NCBI RefSeq assembly: GCF_000023885.1
Contig: NC_013165.1
Location: forward strand, 310,001 to 374,000
Origin: Slackia heliotrinireducens DSM 20476
GTDB lineage: Bacteria > Actinomycetota > Coriobacteriia > Coriobacteriales > Eggerthellaceae
Length of the DNA stretch: 64,000 nucleotides
Direction of reading: 5' to 3'
Shown: piece by piece, positions 17,229 through 24,751 of the stretch
How the letters are laid out: each line of letters opens with the position of its first letter
How positions within the stretch are numbered: the stretch's first letter is position 1
Made by a program: the position numbers and the translations under genes
Notes under the pieces: generated by a model
Told to the model about the DNA's origin: nothing
The model's database searches: none
What the model saw: the letters and a program-made list of their open reading frames with translations, nothing else

Positions 17229-17301
17229 ATTTGGTGAACAGCCTCACGGCGCCCTTCGACGTGCAATACGCGCTGGTGTTCGCGATTCCATGGATGCCTC
17301 T

Positions 17302-17348
17302 TATAATCTGCGGTAACTAAGTCATTTGGATACTTACCGCAGATTATA
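17302..17348. repeat. Perfect 15-bp inverted repeat, 17-base spacer
   Basis: TATAATCTGCGGTAA at 17302-17316 is exactly mirrored by TTACCGCAGATTATA at 17334-17348. It stands at the border between the metabolic block and the accessory region. The AT-rich arms and lack of a T-run argue against a terminator; a recombination, protein-binding or transposon-end site is possible. Confidence 0.6.
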
Positions 17349-17571
17349 GTGTTGCACTGCTTGAGGGCCGGAACGGAAGCCAACCAGGAACATGCAAGAG
17401 AGCCCCTTTCTGGAGACTCCGCGTCCAAACTGCGAGACGGTTTTCGCTCTGGCATAGCGCATTACGTTCATTTTCCGTTGCACGATTCCGATTGCATAGG
17501 CTGTCGCTTCCGGCTTGGGGTGGCCGTCATTGTGCGTCTGAAGGGCATCATCGCATGGATGGCGGCTGAAT

Positions 17572-18411
17572 CTATTGGCTCGCATCTCCGGGGCGTTGTC
17601 CTGCGATTGCGTGGATCAGTTCGTTGGCCCACTCGATTGCGTCGTTCAGGTCTTGCAGCACGGGTAAGTCTGCGGCTGCCGAAGCATAGAGTTCGCCCCA
17701 TCCGGTCCCGCAACGTATCTCGCAGGGCCATGGTTGCGCTTTTCTGTAAGCGAATAGTCTTTCGCACGTTTCTCTCGTTTTTCGCAGGTCAACGCTCCCG
17801 TGCTTGGAGATGAGCTGCAGGTCGACAAGGTCGTGCGCCCGTTTGCTATTGGGTTCGCTCAGACCATGAAGTTTCTGGGCAATCTGATGGTGCAAAGGCA
17901 TAAGGGGTATCGGCCCGGGCTCGGGGAAGCCGAGAAGCGTGAACATTTCTGCCACGTCGGGAGACATTGACAGCTCTGGTTCACATGCGTCTCCGATCTC
18001 GTTGTGGCCGACCTCCAACGGCACGGTGCACCAAGCACGTCCGGCGTAGGAGAGCTTCACGTCGAAAGGCTGCATAACATATCGGTGGGGAACATCCGCA
18101 GGCGATGCGGGCGTGCGCGTAACGATTCGTCCAGTGAAGCCCTCCCAGCCTTCGTCAAGTCGCTCGGAGAGCTCGTCGATGAATCTGTCGAGGCTCTCGC
18201 TTCGCGCCGTATCGAGGTCGGTTGTGAAACGGGTGGCCGAATTCCCGAAGCGAAGCTTGAGGGCGGTGCCTCCTTTGACGACGCCGCTCGGCAGCAGCTG
18301 TCCCACTATGGCATTCGCAATGGTTGTGCGGTAACGGACGAAATCCCGTTCGGAAGACGTGATGCGGCGGATAGCCATGTCGAGATTTCTGGAGTTGTTA
18401 GGCCTTTTCAT
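17572..18411 (-). CDS. abiEii: AbiEii-type toxin, nucleotidyltransferase
   Basis: A 279-residue nucleotidyltransferase of the AbiEii/AbiGii toxin family. The characteristic motif KGGTALKLRFGNSATRFTTD then LD is at residues 45-66. Family members act as the toxin of type IV toxin-antitoxin systems and can abort phage infection; some pyrimidylate tRNA. The start overlaps the end of the antitoxin gene by 14 bases, so toxin translation is coupled to antitoxin translation. Length is slightly below many AbiEii proteins but the domain looks complete. Confidence 0.85.
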   Translation of the reverse strand: MKRPNNSRNLDMAIRRITSSERDFVRYRTTIANAIVGQLLPSGVVKGGTALKLRFGNSATRFTTDLDTARSESLDRFIDELSERLDEGWEGFTGRIVTRTPASPADVPHRYVMQPFDVKLSYAGRAWCTVPLEVGHNEIGDACEPELSMSPDVAEMFTLLGFPEPGPIPLMPLHHQIAQKLHGLSEPNSKRAHDLVDLQLISKHGSVDLRKTRETCERLFAYRKAQPWPCEIRCGTGWGELYASAAADLPVLQDLNDAIEWANELIHAIAGQRPGDASQ

Positions 18412-18940
18412 GACGTTCGATCGCCTCGATTGTAGCTTGATAGTTCTTTGGGGTTAGGTAGCCCTCGTTGCGGGCTCGCTCGGCTGCGGCTCGCAGGCGT
18501 TCAGGCATCACAGAGCCGATGCACGAACGAATTGCGGAACCGATTTCCTGCGATGGGATTCCCTCGTATGCGGTCACATCATGCACTTCGCCTCGAACAA
18601 TCGTTTCGAGACCATCAACTTTTCTCCCTCGGACCCGATGCGGCGATGCGACGTAGATTCGCGACGGGTCCGTGGGCGCGAGGTTGAGCAGGGCGATGAC
18701 GGATTCTCCGTATAGATAGGCGCCATTGCCGACACGGGCGACGGCAATGGCGTACGAATCGTTCTCGTGAGGCACATGGCGCACAAGCCTGTACAGTCCG
18801 TGCGAGACGTGGCTCAACTTGCCTCGGTGAGCGAGTTTGGCCAGTTCAACCGAAGGTATACCGGCTTGTTGCGCCTGCTGGGTCGAAATGAGGTAGTAGT
18901 TATCGACCGCGATTTCGTATATGTCGTCATAGTATGTCAT
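18398..18940 (-). CDS. abiEi: AbiEi-type antitoxin and transcriptional repressor
   Basis: A 180-residue AbiEi-like antitoxin. The N-terminal winged helix (IYEIAVDNYYLISTQQAQQA, then GIPSVELAKLAHRGKL and SHGLYRL) spans residues 7-52, followed by the family C-terminal domain. AbiEi proteins neutralise AbiEii and repress their own promoter by binding inverted repeats. A 34-bp palindrome ends exactly at this start codon, so this gene has no normal Shine-Dalgarno. An in-frame ATG at 18976, right after GAAGGAC, would add 12 residues; I prefer the shorter form because it matches the usual N-terminus. Confidence 0.82.
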   Translation of the reverse strand: MTYYDDIYEIAVDNYYLISTQQAQQAGIPSVELAKLAHRGKLSHVSHGLYRLVRHVPHENDSYAIAVARVGNGAYLYGESVIALLNLAPTDPSRIYVASPHRVRGRKVDGLETIVRGEVHDVTAYEGIPSQEIGSAIRSCIGSVMPERLRAAAERARNEGYLTPKNYQATIEAIERHEKA

Positions 18941-18974
18941 GGCACAATAATACCAAAAATGGTATTGTTGTGCC
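18941..18974. promoter_or_regulatory. AbiEi operator palindrome
   Basis: GGCACAATAATACCA and TGGTATTGTTGTGCC face each other across AAAA, 14 of 15 positions paired. It abuts the abiEi start codon and covers where the ribosome site would be. Self-repression through inverted repeats is established for AbiEi proteins. Confidence 0.65.
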
Positions 18975-19184
18975 ATGTCCTTCAAAAATCGAGCAAAGTA
19001 TGACGTTGGACCGCCGTTCACTACTCCGTCCGTCCGTTTTACTCCGCTGTCCGTGGGCGCACAGAGCGGCGTTCTACGACACGGTTTGTTGCTTTGCGCG
19101 TTGCCTTCCAACATCGGTGACCGCCATCGCATACAATGCAAGGCCTGAAAGCGACTGCCGCCACGCCGAAGGAGGAAGGTGCCC

Positions 19185-19682
19185 ATGATTACGGAGAACG
19201 ACGCCCGCGAGGTCATTCGGCTGGCTGCGGATGCCGGAATCGCCGTGTGGCTGGACGGAGGCTGGGGAATCGATGCGCTCATGGGGCGCCAGACCAGGCC
19301 GCATAACGACATCGATATCTTCGTTCAGAGAAAAGACGCGGACAGGCTTGTCGACCTGCTGGTGGCGAAGGGGTTCGCAGAAAGGCTGATGCCGTACACG
19401 CTTGCGGACCACACCACGTGGGAGGACAAAGGCGGCCGCACTGTCGACCTGCACGTGTTCGACTTCGCGGACGACGGCCGAATCGTGTTTCTGGGGGAGA
19501 GCTATCCGGGCGAGGTCTTTTCGGGGAAGGGGACCATCGGCGATATGCCGGTCGACTGCATAGAGCCGGCAAGCCAGCTCATGTTCCACTTGGGCTACGA
19601 CCACGACGAGAACGACCTCCACGACGTTCTGCTCCTGTGCCAGAAGTACGGCTTCGACGTCCCCGACGAATACCTCGGGTAG
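19185..19682 (+). CDS. LnuA-like nucleotidyltransferase
   Basis: A 165-residue protein related to lincosamide nucleotidyltransferase A and similar small nucleotidyltransferases that inactivate antibiotics by adenylylation. The catalytic segment WLDGGWGIDALMGRQTRPHN followed by DIDIF lies at residues 22-47. The start ATG follows GGAGGAAGG at the right distance. It stands alone between the AbiE pair and a repeat-rich gap. The motif places it in the family; whether it gives lincosamide resistance is not shown, since many such chromosomal proteins have other or no known substrates. Confidence 0.8.
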   Translation: MITENDAREVIRLAADAGIAVWLDGGWGIDALMGRQTRPHNDIDIFVQRKDADRLVDLLVAKGFAERLMPYTLADHTTWEDKGGRTVDLHVFDFADDGRIVFLGESYPGEVFSGKGTIGDMPVDCIEPASQLMFHLGYDHDENDLHDVLLLCQKYGFDVPDEYLG

Positions 19683-20024
19683 GCTTTGGGGTTGGGCGTT
19701 TTCACGCTCATCGCCAAAGTCTTGGGCAGGTGCAAAGGATCAGAGAATAAAACTCAGGCTGAAGGGTCGGTCATTTTTAATTCAGCATGCCGCGAAGGGC
19801 GTTTTCGCCGTGCACATGGGAGCCCCGGAAACGAGACTGTGCCGCCTGGAATCATGCGCGGATCGCCGAATATCCGTCCGCGCGTTTGCCGCAAGCCGGT
19901 CTGTATAGTTAGCGCAATATCAGCATTGGAAACCAGAATCCGCTAAATAAAGCAGAAAATGACATTATAATAAGCGTAAACTAGTTTACATAAAGAGGTT
20001 ACCGCGTTTTATAGGAGATGCAAC
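19683..20024. other. Intergenic region with repeat debris and a palindrome
   Basis: The stretch 19808-19873 repeats that at about 21916-21979 (CACATGGGAG, CCGGAAACGAGACTG, GCCGCCTGGAATCATGCG) with few differences. Here it lacks the arm TTCTCGGTTTCGTGCAC that precedes it in the other copy. The right end holds the palindrome at 19976-19989. No gene is seen. Confidence 0.6.
19976..19989. promoter_or_regulatory. Perfect palindrome GTAAACTAGTTTAC
   Basis: A 14-bp perfect palindrome 35 bases before the ATPase start, in AT-rich sequence. GGTAAACTAAGTG in the leader of the other ATPase gene (from 22978) resembles its left half. Confidence 0.45.
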
Positions 20025-21449
20025 ATGGCCATGATCGGAAGGCGAGACGAGCAAAAACTCTTTCTTGAATGGATAGGCTCCGATGCTGCAGAACTCATTT
20101 GTGTATATGGAAGACGGCGCGTGGGAAAGACCTTCTTCGTGAACGAAGTTCTGAGCGATTATTACGCATTCGATGCGAGCGGTCTTTCCGAGGGGAATGA
20201 GAGGGCGCAGCTCAGAGGGTTTCACGAGGCGCTGCTCGACTACGGAGACACAAGCGTTGAAGCTCCGAAGGACTGGTGGGAGGCCTTTCGCAGGCTTAAA
20301 ACCCTTCTCGACAAGGACACGTGCCCCCGTTCACCCGAGGGCAAGCGGGTCGTCTTTCTGGACGAGCTCCCCTGGTTTGATACGCCGCGATCTGATTTCC
20401 TTCTGGCTTTTTCCGATTTTTGGAATCGGTGGGCGCAACGACGACCCGACGTAAAGGTGATTATATGCGGTTCGGCAACGTCGTGGGTGCTCCGCGAAAT
20501 CCTGCGCACCGAGGGCAGCCTGAACCGTCGTGTGACCCATTCGCTCTACCTTGCCCCGTTCACCCTGAAGGAGACAGAGGAGTTTCTGCGGGTGGAGAAA
20601 CGCCTTGACTGGTCACGCCGAGACGTCATCGAGTGTTACATGGTGTTCGGTGGGTTGCCGTATTGCCTACGCATGATCCAGGCACGCCTGAGCCTTGCCC
20701 AAAACATCACCTCGTTGTGCCTTTCGCCGCAGGCACCTTTAAAGGACGAGGGGAGAAGGCTGCTCGATTCGACGCTGTCTGACAAGCCGTTGTATTACGA
20801 CGTGCTTTCCGCGCTCGGCAAGAAAAAGATCGGCATGACTCGCAAGCAGCTTGTAGATGCGTTGGGCGTGAAGGATGGAGGCACTTTCACTACGGCGCTG
20901 AGCGGTCTCGAAGAGTGCGGATATATCCGCCGATACAAGAGCCCCTATCGAAAGGGGCGCAAGACGATGTATCAGCTCATCGATCCGTTCCTGCTGTTCA
21001 GCTTCAAGTTCATCGGCGAAGACCGCGCGGCGTCGGACTGGGTTTCCTATTACGACACCCCCAGCTACCATGCCTGGCGGGGCAACGCGTTCGAGATTGT
21101 GTGTCTGAGCCATCTGCCCCAGATCAACCATGCGCTATCTCTGTCCACTATGAAGACGGTCGAGTTCCCTTGGAGCAGCAACGCGGATCCGGGGGCGCAG
21201 GTGGACCTGGTCATCGAGCGAGCGGATCGGATTACATATCTTTGTGAGATGAAGTTCACCGATGCGCCGTTCGTCATCAGTTCGGCGTACGCAGAGGATT
21301 TTGTTCGCAAACGTGAGGTGTTCAAAGCGGAAAGCGGCACTTCGAACAGCGTGCAACTGGTCTTAGTCGCTGCGGCGGGATTGAAGCAGAATTCGCATTC
21401 CGACCTGCTGTCTCAAACGATAACGGGCGACGATCTGTTCGTCTTCTAG
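20025..21449 (+). CDS. AAA ATPase with C-terminal nuclease-like domain (ATPase_2/DUF234 type)
   Basis: A 474-residue protein of the archaeal-type ATPase family with DUF234. Walker A YGRRRVGKTFF lies at residues 28-38, Walker B RVVFLDELPWFD near 108-119, then a winged-helix segment (KIGMTRKQLVDALGV, near 269). The C-terminal part has the D-x(n)-E-x-K pattern of PD-(D/E)XK nucleases: DPGAQVDLVIERADRITYLC followed by EMKF. These proteins are common in gut bacteria and mobile regions; their biological role is not established. Start ATG follows AGGAGATGCAAC. Upstream is a 14-bp palindrome that may be its operator. Confidence 0.82.
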   Translation: MAMIGRRDEQKLFLEWIGSDAAELICVYGRRRVGKTFFVNEVLSDYYAFDASGLSEGNERAQLRGFHEALLDYGDTSVEAPKDWWEAFRRLKTLLDKDTCPRSPEGKRVVFLDELPWFDTPRSDFLLAFSDFWNRWAQRRPDVKVIICGSATSWVLREILRTEGSLNRRVTHSLYLAPFTLKETEEFLRVEKRLDWSRRDVIECYMVFGGLPYCLRMIQARLSLAQNITSLCLSPQAPLKDEGRRLLDSTLSDKPLYYDVLSALGKKKIGMTRKQLVDALGVKDGGTFTTALSGLEECGYIRRYKSPYRKGRKTMYQLIDPFLLFSFKFIGEDRAASDWVSYYDTPSYHAWRGNAFEIVCLSHLPQINHALSLSTMKTVEFPWSSNADPGAQVDLVIERADRITYLCEMKFTDAPFVISSAYAEDFVRKREVFKAESGTSNSVQLVLVAAAGLKQNSHSDLLSQTITGDDLFVF

Positions 21450-21483
21450 GCGTCCGCATGGAAAGGAGCCCAGAGGGGCCCCA

Positions 21484-21538
21484 CCTTCCGGTCGGATGGG
21501 GTTCTCATCTGCGTTGACGTGCTTGGAGGCAAAAGAGA
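21484..21538. repeat. Direct repeat R1, left copy
   Basis: CTTCCGGTCGGATGGGGTTC continuing TCATCTGCGTTGACGTGCTT is repeated almost exactly at 22926-22979. The two copies flank the DUF3990/XRE pair. A weaker relative occurs at 24186-24225, after another ATPase gene. Confidence 0.7.
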
Positions 21539-21760
21539 AGCCAGGCGAAATATAGGGAAGCGCAGGGAACGGCGAAGGACCGCGCCCAGAAGCGCGACAG
21601 GCTCGACGCGAGGGCGAACAGACGCTCGAAGAGCTGCGCGGGCGAATCCAGCGAAATCTGGTGCAAAAAACGGCGATTTGGCCAACTGGGCTCGATGTCA
21701 TGTCGCCGGGGCAGCCGTCCTTTATTGGGCCGAGAAATGCCGTCTTCTCCTAGCGCGTGT

Positions 21761-21918
21761 GCACGAAACCGAGAAGTGTACGAGTCGGCTACGTTCGGCG
21801 TGGCCTTTGGAAAATCGCGACCTGGGGAAACGTCGAGCCACATGATGCCAAGCGGATGAAAACCGGTCGTTTCGGGCCTGTTTCGGCGGGCTTTGCCGTG
21901 CACTTCTCGGTTTCGTGC
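21761..21918. repeat. 158-bp MITE-like element, copy 2
   Basis: The ends GCACGAAACCGAGAAGTGTA (left) and its reverse complement with one change (right, ending at 21918) match those at 9429-9584, and the interior again holds ATCGCGACCTGGGGAAAC. Length differs by only 2 bases from copy 1. Confidence 0.75.
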
Positions 21919-22001
21919 ACATGGGAGCTCCGGAAACGAGACTGAGCCGCCTGGAATCATGCGTGGATCGTCGAATATGGGACCCGCGGGTCGGATCCGG
22001 T

Positions 22002-22649
22002 TTACGAGGCGATGCGCTCCAGCAAGTCCGAGGGGCTGCAGTGCAGCACGGTGGCGATGGCGACGGCTGTTTCCAGCGAGGCTTTGTTCACGTCCTTGCG
22101 GCGCTGCTCGTACTGCTGGATGGTCCGCACAGATATTCCGGACAGCTGCGCCAGCTGCTCTTGCGTGAGGCCGGAGAGTTTGCGCAGCCGCTTCAGGTTG
22201 GTGTCGGGCATCGCCTGGCGATACAGCTGCACCATGCGGTCCACGAACTGCTCGACGTTCATCTCGTGGTATGCGCCGTACAAGTCCTCGATGACCTCCA
22301 TAGGCACGGCCGTTAGGATGGCGCGGAACGTGAGGCCCGTTTCCCACTGGAAATAGGCGAGCGCCCAGCCGATCCAGTACGCCTTGCTGCCGCGCTCGCG
22401 AGGGCGCATGGCAAGCGGGCGCTGCAGCCCGACCGTCTCCTCGAACACGCGCAGGGCGAGCTCGTTTCCGCTCATGCCCATGATCACGGCTGACTCGCCG
22501 CTTTCGAACCGGCGCGCAAGGCCCGACTCGATGAACAGCGCCATGAAGTCTTGAGGGAGATATCCTGCTTCGTTTACGGCGAAGTCCATGGCGTACCCGA
22601 GCGTGGCCTGGGCTTTCGGCCGCATGTTGTCATCGTAGGCGTGGATCAT
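22002..22649 (-). CDS. XRE-family regulator paired with DUF3990 (antitoxin-like)
   Basis: A 215-residue protein. The N-terminal part (LGYAMDFAVNEAGY, MALFIESGLARRFESGESAV) and the middle segment YWIGWALAYFQWETGLTFRA near residue 107 belong to a regulator family commonly encoded beside DUF3990 proteins. The C-terminus is a Cro/C1-type helix-turn-helix (LRKLSGLTQEQLAQLSGISV, near 155-175). The start ATG follows AAGGTGGGGCCCG and lies inside the end of the DUF3990 gene (20-base overlap). By analogy with two-gene toxin-antitoxin modules it is probably the antitoxin and repressor (inference). Confidence 0.75.
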   Translation of the reverse strand: MIHAYDDNMRPKAQATLGYAMDFAVNEAGYLPQDFMALFIESGLARRFESGESAVIMGMSGNELALRVFEETVGLQRPLAMRPRERGSKAYWIGWALAYFQWETGLTFRAILTAVPMEVIEDLYGAYHEMNVEQFVDRMVQLYRQAMPDTNLKRLRKLSGLTQEQLAQLSGISVRTIQQYEQRRKDVNKASLETAVAIATVLHCSPSDLLERIAS

Positions 22650-22842
22650 CGGGCCCCACCTTCTGGTCGAGGATGTGCAGGATGTACAAGTCGTCGGGCT
22701 CGCGGCGATTGCGCTCAAGGTTGAAATAGGCCGATCGGATAGCATAGAACCCGCGCCCGTAGTCGTTTCTCGCCCGGCCTCCGCCGAACACGGGCTTGTC
22801 CACAACGTGGTCCGACCCATGGAATAATACCAGCTTCGCCAT
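22630..22842 (-). CDS. DUF3990 protein, shortened (toxin-like)
   Basis: A 70-residue product beginning MAKLVLFHGSDHVVDKPVFG then GGRARNDYGRGFYAI, the clear N-terminus of DUF3990 proteins. Family members are usually about twice as long, so the middle and end are missing; the last 35 residues (ERNRREPDDLYILHILDQKV) may be a joined C-terminal piece. Start ATG follows AAAGGAGGGG. It overlaps the regulator gene downstream. I read it as a decayed or internally deleted toxin whose regulator is kept. Confidence 0.65.
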   Translation of the reverse strand: MAKLVLFHGSDHVVDKPVFGGGRARNDYGRGFYAIRSAYFNLERNRREPDDLYILHILDQKVGPDDPRLR

Positions 22843-22925
22843 GAACCCCTCCTTTCGTTCGCTTTGGCTATCGATTATACCAAAACTACGCCCACAGGAG
22901 TAGTAATGCTGAACAAAGGGAGTCT

Positions 22926-22979
22926 CCCTTCCGGTCGGATGCGGTTCTCATCTGCGTTGACGTGCTTGGCGGCAAAAGG
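22926..22979. repeat. Direct repeat R1, right copy
   Basis: Matches 21484-21538 apart from single-base changes (CTTCCGGTCGGATGCGGTTC and TCATCTGCGTTGACGTGCTT). It ends at the AT-rich leader of the next ATPase gene, in which an AGGGAAA(T/A)-type unit is repeated several times. Confidence 0.7.
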
Positions 22980-23033
22980 TAAACTAAGTGAAAATTAGGG
23001 AATAAAAGGGAAATTTAGGGAAATAAAGGGAAA

Positions 23034-24134
23034 ATGCCCATGGGAGCCAATCCATTCACTCCGACGTTCGGTAGCGTCCCGCCTGAGCTTGCGGGGCGTG
23101 CTCAGCTTATAAAGGACATCCTGGAGGGGTTGGAGAACGGCCCCGGAGACCCGAATCGTGCGAGCATATTCGTAGGCCCCAGGGGGTCCGGGAAGACGGC
23201 TTTGCTAGCCGCAATTGCAGAGCAAGCCGAGGAGATGGGCTGGATAAGCGTCAACGTGACAGCACGTGAAGGCATGCTTGATGAAATCATGGTTCAAACA
23301 CGGGAAAAGGGCAGCCATCTTATCAGGCCCGAGGCATCGTCGCACGTGACCGGCGTGCAGATCCGCGGCGTCGGGTTCTCCCGAGAGCTGGTTGACAGGC
23401 GCTCGACATGGCGTTCGGAGATGACCGCGATTCTTCAAGAGCTTAACGATGCGGGAGCTGGCCTTCTGATTACGGTGGATGAGGCGGCGTCGAGCTCCGA
23501 AGAGCTGTATACGTTGGTCGATGTGTTCCAGCACTTCGTTCGGGAGCATCGGAACGTGGCTTTGCTTCTGGCGGGGCTTCCGCATAACGTATCGCTGCTG
23601 CTTGATGACGATGGCATTTCGTTCCTCCGGCGTGCGTTCAGGCATTCTATGGAGGCGATCGACGACAATGACGTAGCCGACGCAATAAAAGAGACCGTGG
23701 AAAACGCGGGAAGGTCGATTGACCCAAAGGCCCTTGCGCTGGCTGCGCGCGGTGCCGGCGGATTTGCCTTCCTTATCCAGCTTATTGGCTACCATATGTG
23801 GCGGCAGCATCCGAACGAGGAACGTGTGACGCTTGAGGACGTTGAGAACGCTCTGGCGCTGGCGAAACACGATATGGAGCGAATGGTTCTGGAGCCCACG
23901 GTTCGCAGCTTGACGCCTCGCGAGATGGATTATCTGCTTGCCATGACGCAAGACGGCTCGGTGAGCCAGGTGTCTTCGATCGCCGAGCGCATGGGGGTCG
24001 CGCCCAACAACGCTTCCAAAGTGCGCAAACGCTTGGTCGAGCGCGGCATCATCGGTCCGCGCGGGCGAGGCAGAGTGGCTTTTGAGGTGCCGATGCTGAA
24101 AGAGTACTTGCTCGAGCGGGCTGGCGAGCTCTGA
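23034..24134 (+). CDS. AAA ATPase, Orc1/Cdc6-like P-loop protein with C-terminal winged helix
   Basis: A 366-residue ATPase of the AAA/ATP-binding type. Walker A FVGPRGSGKTALL lies near residue 46-58 and Walker B LLITVDEAASSSEE near 144. The end has a winged-helix DNA-binding look (MTQDGSVSQVSSIAERMGVA, then NNASKVRKRLVERGIIG, near 303-340). The N-terminus MGANPFTPTFGSVPPELAGR is typical; an ATG two codons earlier is equally possible. The leader is AT-rich with repeated AGGGAAA units. These proteins are frequent in actinobacterial accessory DNA; a role is not established. Confidence 0.8.
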   Translation: MPMGANPFTPTFGSVPPELAGRAQLIKDILEGLENGPGDPNRASIFVGPRGSGKTALLAAIAEQAEEMGWISVNVTAREGMLDEIMVQTREKGSHLIRPEASSHVTGVQIRGVGFSRELVDRRSTWRSEMTAILQELNDAGAGLLITVDEAASSSEELYTLVDVFQHFVREHRNVALLLAGLPHNVSLLLDDDGISFLRRAFRHSMEAIDDNDVADAIKETVENAGRSIDPKALALAARGAGGFAFLIQLIGYHMWRQHPNEERVTLEDVENALALAKHDMERMVLEPTVRSLTPREMDYLLAMTQDGSVSQVSSIAERMGVAPNNASKVRKRLVERGIIGPRGRGRVAFEVPMLKEYLLERAGEL

Positions 24135-24168
24135 TGAAGGCGTAGGCAAAATGGCGGCAACACAGGAG

Positions 24169-24193
24169 GACCAGAAGGGATGGTCTTCTGGTC
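24169..24193 (+). terminator. Hairpin after the AAA ATPase gene
   Basis: GACCAGAAG and CTTCTGGTC form a perfect 9-bp stem with a 7-base loop, 35 bases past the stop. No T-run follows. The right arm overlaps a diverged copy of direct repeat R1. Confidence 0.5.
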
Positions 24194-24283
24194 GGATTCG
24201 GTTTGCACCTGCGGTCCGGCTTAAGGACGCATTTGAAACGACGTCGGCGTACACTGTCGAGTCATGGCTAGCACTTTCAAGAA

Positions 24284-24751
24284 ATGGGGTTACGCATGGG
24301 CGAAGTCGATGCGCTGAGCGAAATCATCAGGGAGCTTTACGCGATTGTCAAACGGCTTGAGGAAGAGTACCAAGACCAGGAAAGACATTTCACGCTTGAC
24401 GGTCATTTGGTTGGCAGCATCGGCGAAGTGTATGCGGCAAAGCGCTATGGGCTAAAGCTGTTCCCCTCGTCACATGAGAGGCACGATGGCGAAACCCTGG
24501 ATGGAACAAGGCGACTGGTGCAGGTCAAGGCGACGCAACGAAATTCGGTCGGAATCAGCTCGGAGCCGGAACACCTCATCGTGCTGCGTATAAACGAGAA
24601 CGGTGAATTCGAAGAGGTGTTCAACGGGCCAGGCAACATCGTCTGGGCGCTGTTCGAAGGGAAGCCCCTCCCCAAGAATGGTCAGTATCAGGTCTCGGTC
24701 GGCAAGCTGGCTAAACTCAACGAGGCCGTAGCCGATGGCGATCGGATTTAG
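24284..24751 (+). CDS. DUF6998-like protein, possible PD-(D/E)XK fold
   Basis: A 155-residue protein. The segment HFTLDGHLVGSIGEVYAAKR near residue 36, then a D...VQVKAT pattern (RRLVQVKATQRNSVGIS, near 76), is what I know from DUF6998 proteins found beside restriction and defence genes, and it fits a PD-(D/E)XK nuclease core (E-V-Y ... Q-V-K). The ribosome site is weak; ATG at 24296 (MGEVDALSEI) is an alternative start. It follows the ATPase by 160 bases on the same strand. Function is not known. Confidence 0.65.
   Translation: MGLRMGEVDALSEIIRELYAIVKRLEEEYQDQERHFTLDGHLVGSIGEVYAAKRYGLKLFPSSHERHDGETLDGTRRLVQVKATQRNSVGISSEPEHLIVLRINENGEFEEVFNGPGNIVWALFEGKPLPKNGQYQVSVGKLAKLNEAVADGDRI

Larger units (their letters stand above)
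21450..22001. other. Intergenic region made of repeats
   Basis: This 552-base gap holds a direct repeat (21484-21538) also found at 22925-22979, about 220 bases of GC-rich sequence with no convincing gene, the second 158-bp MITE-like element (21761-21918), and the repeat block shared with 19808-19873. Confidence 0.6.
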
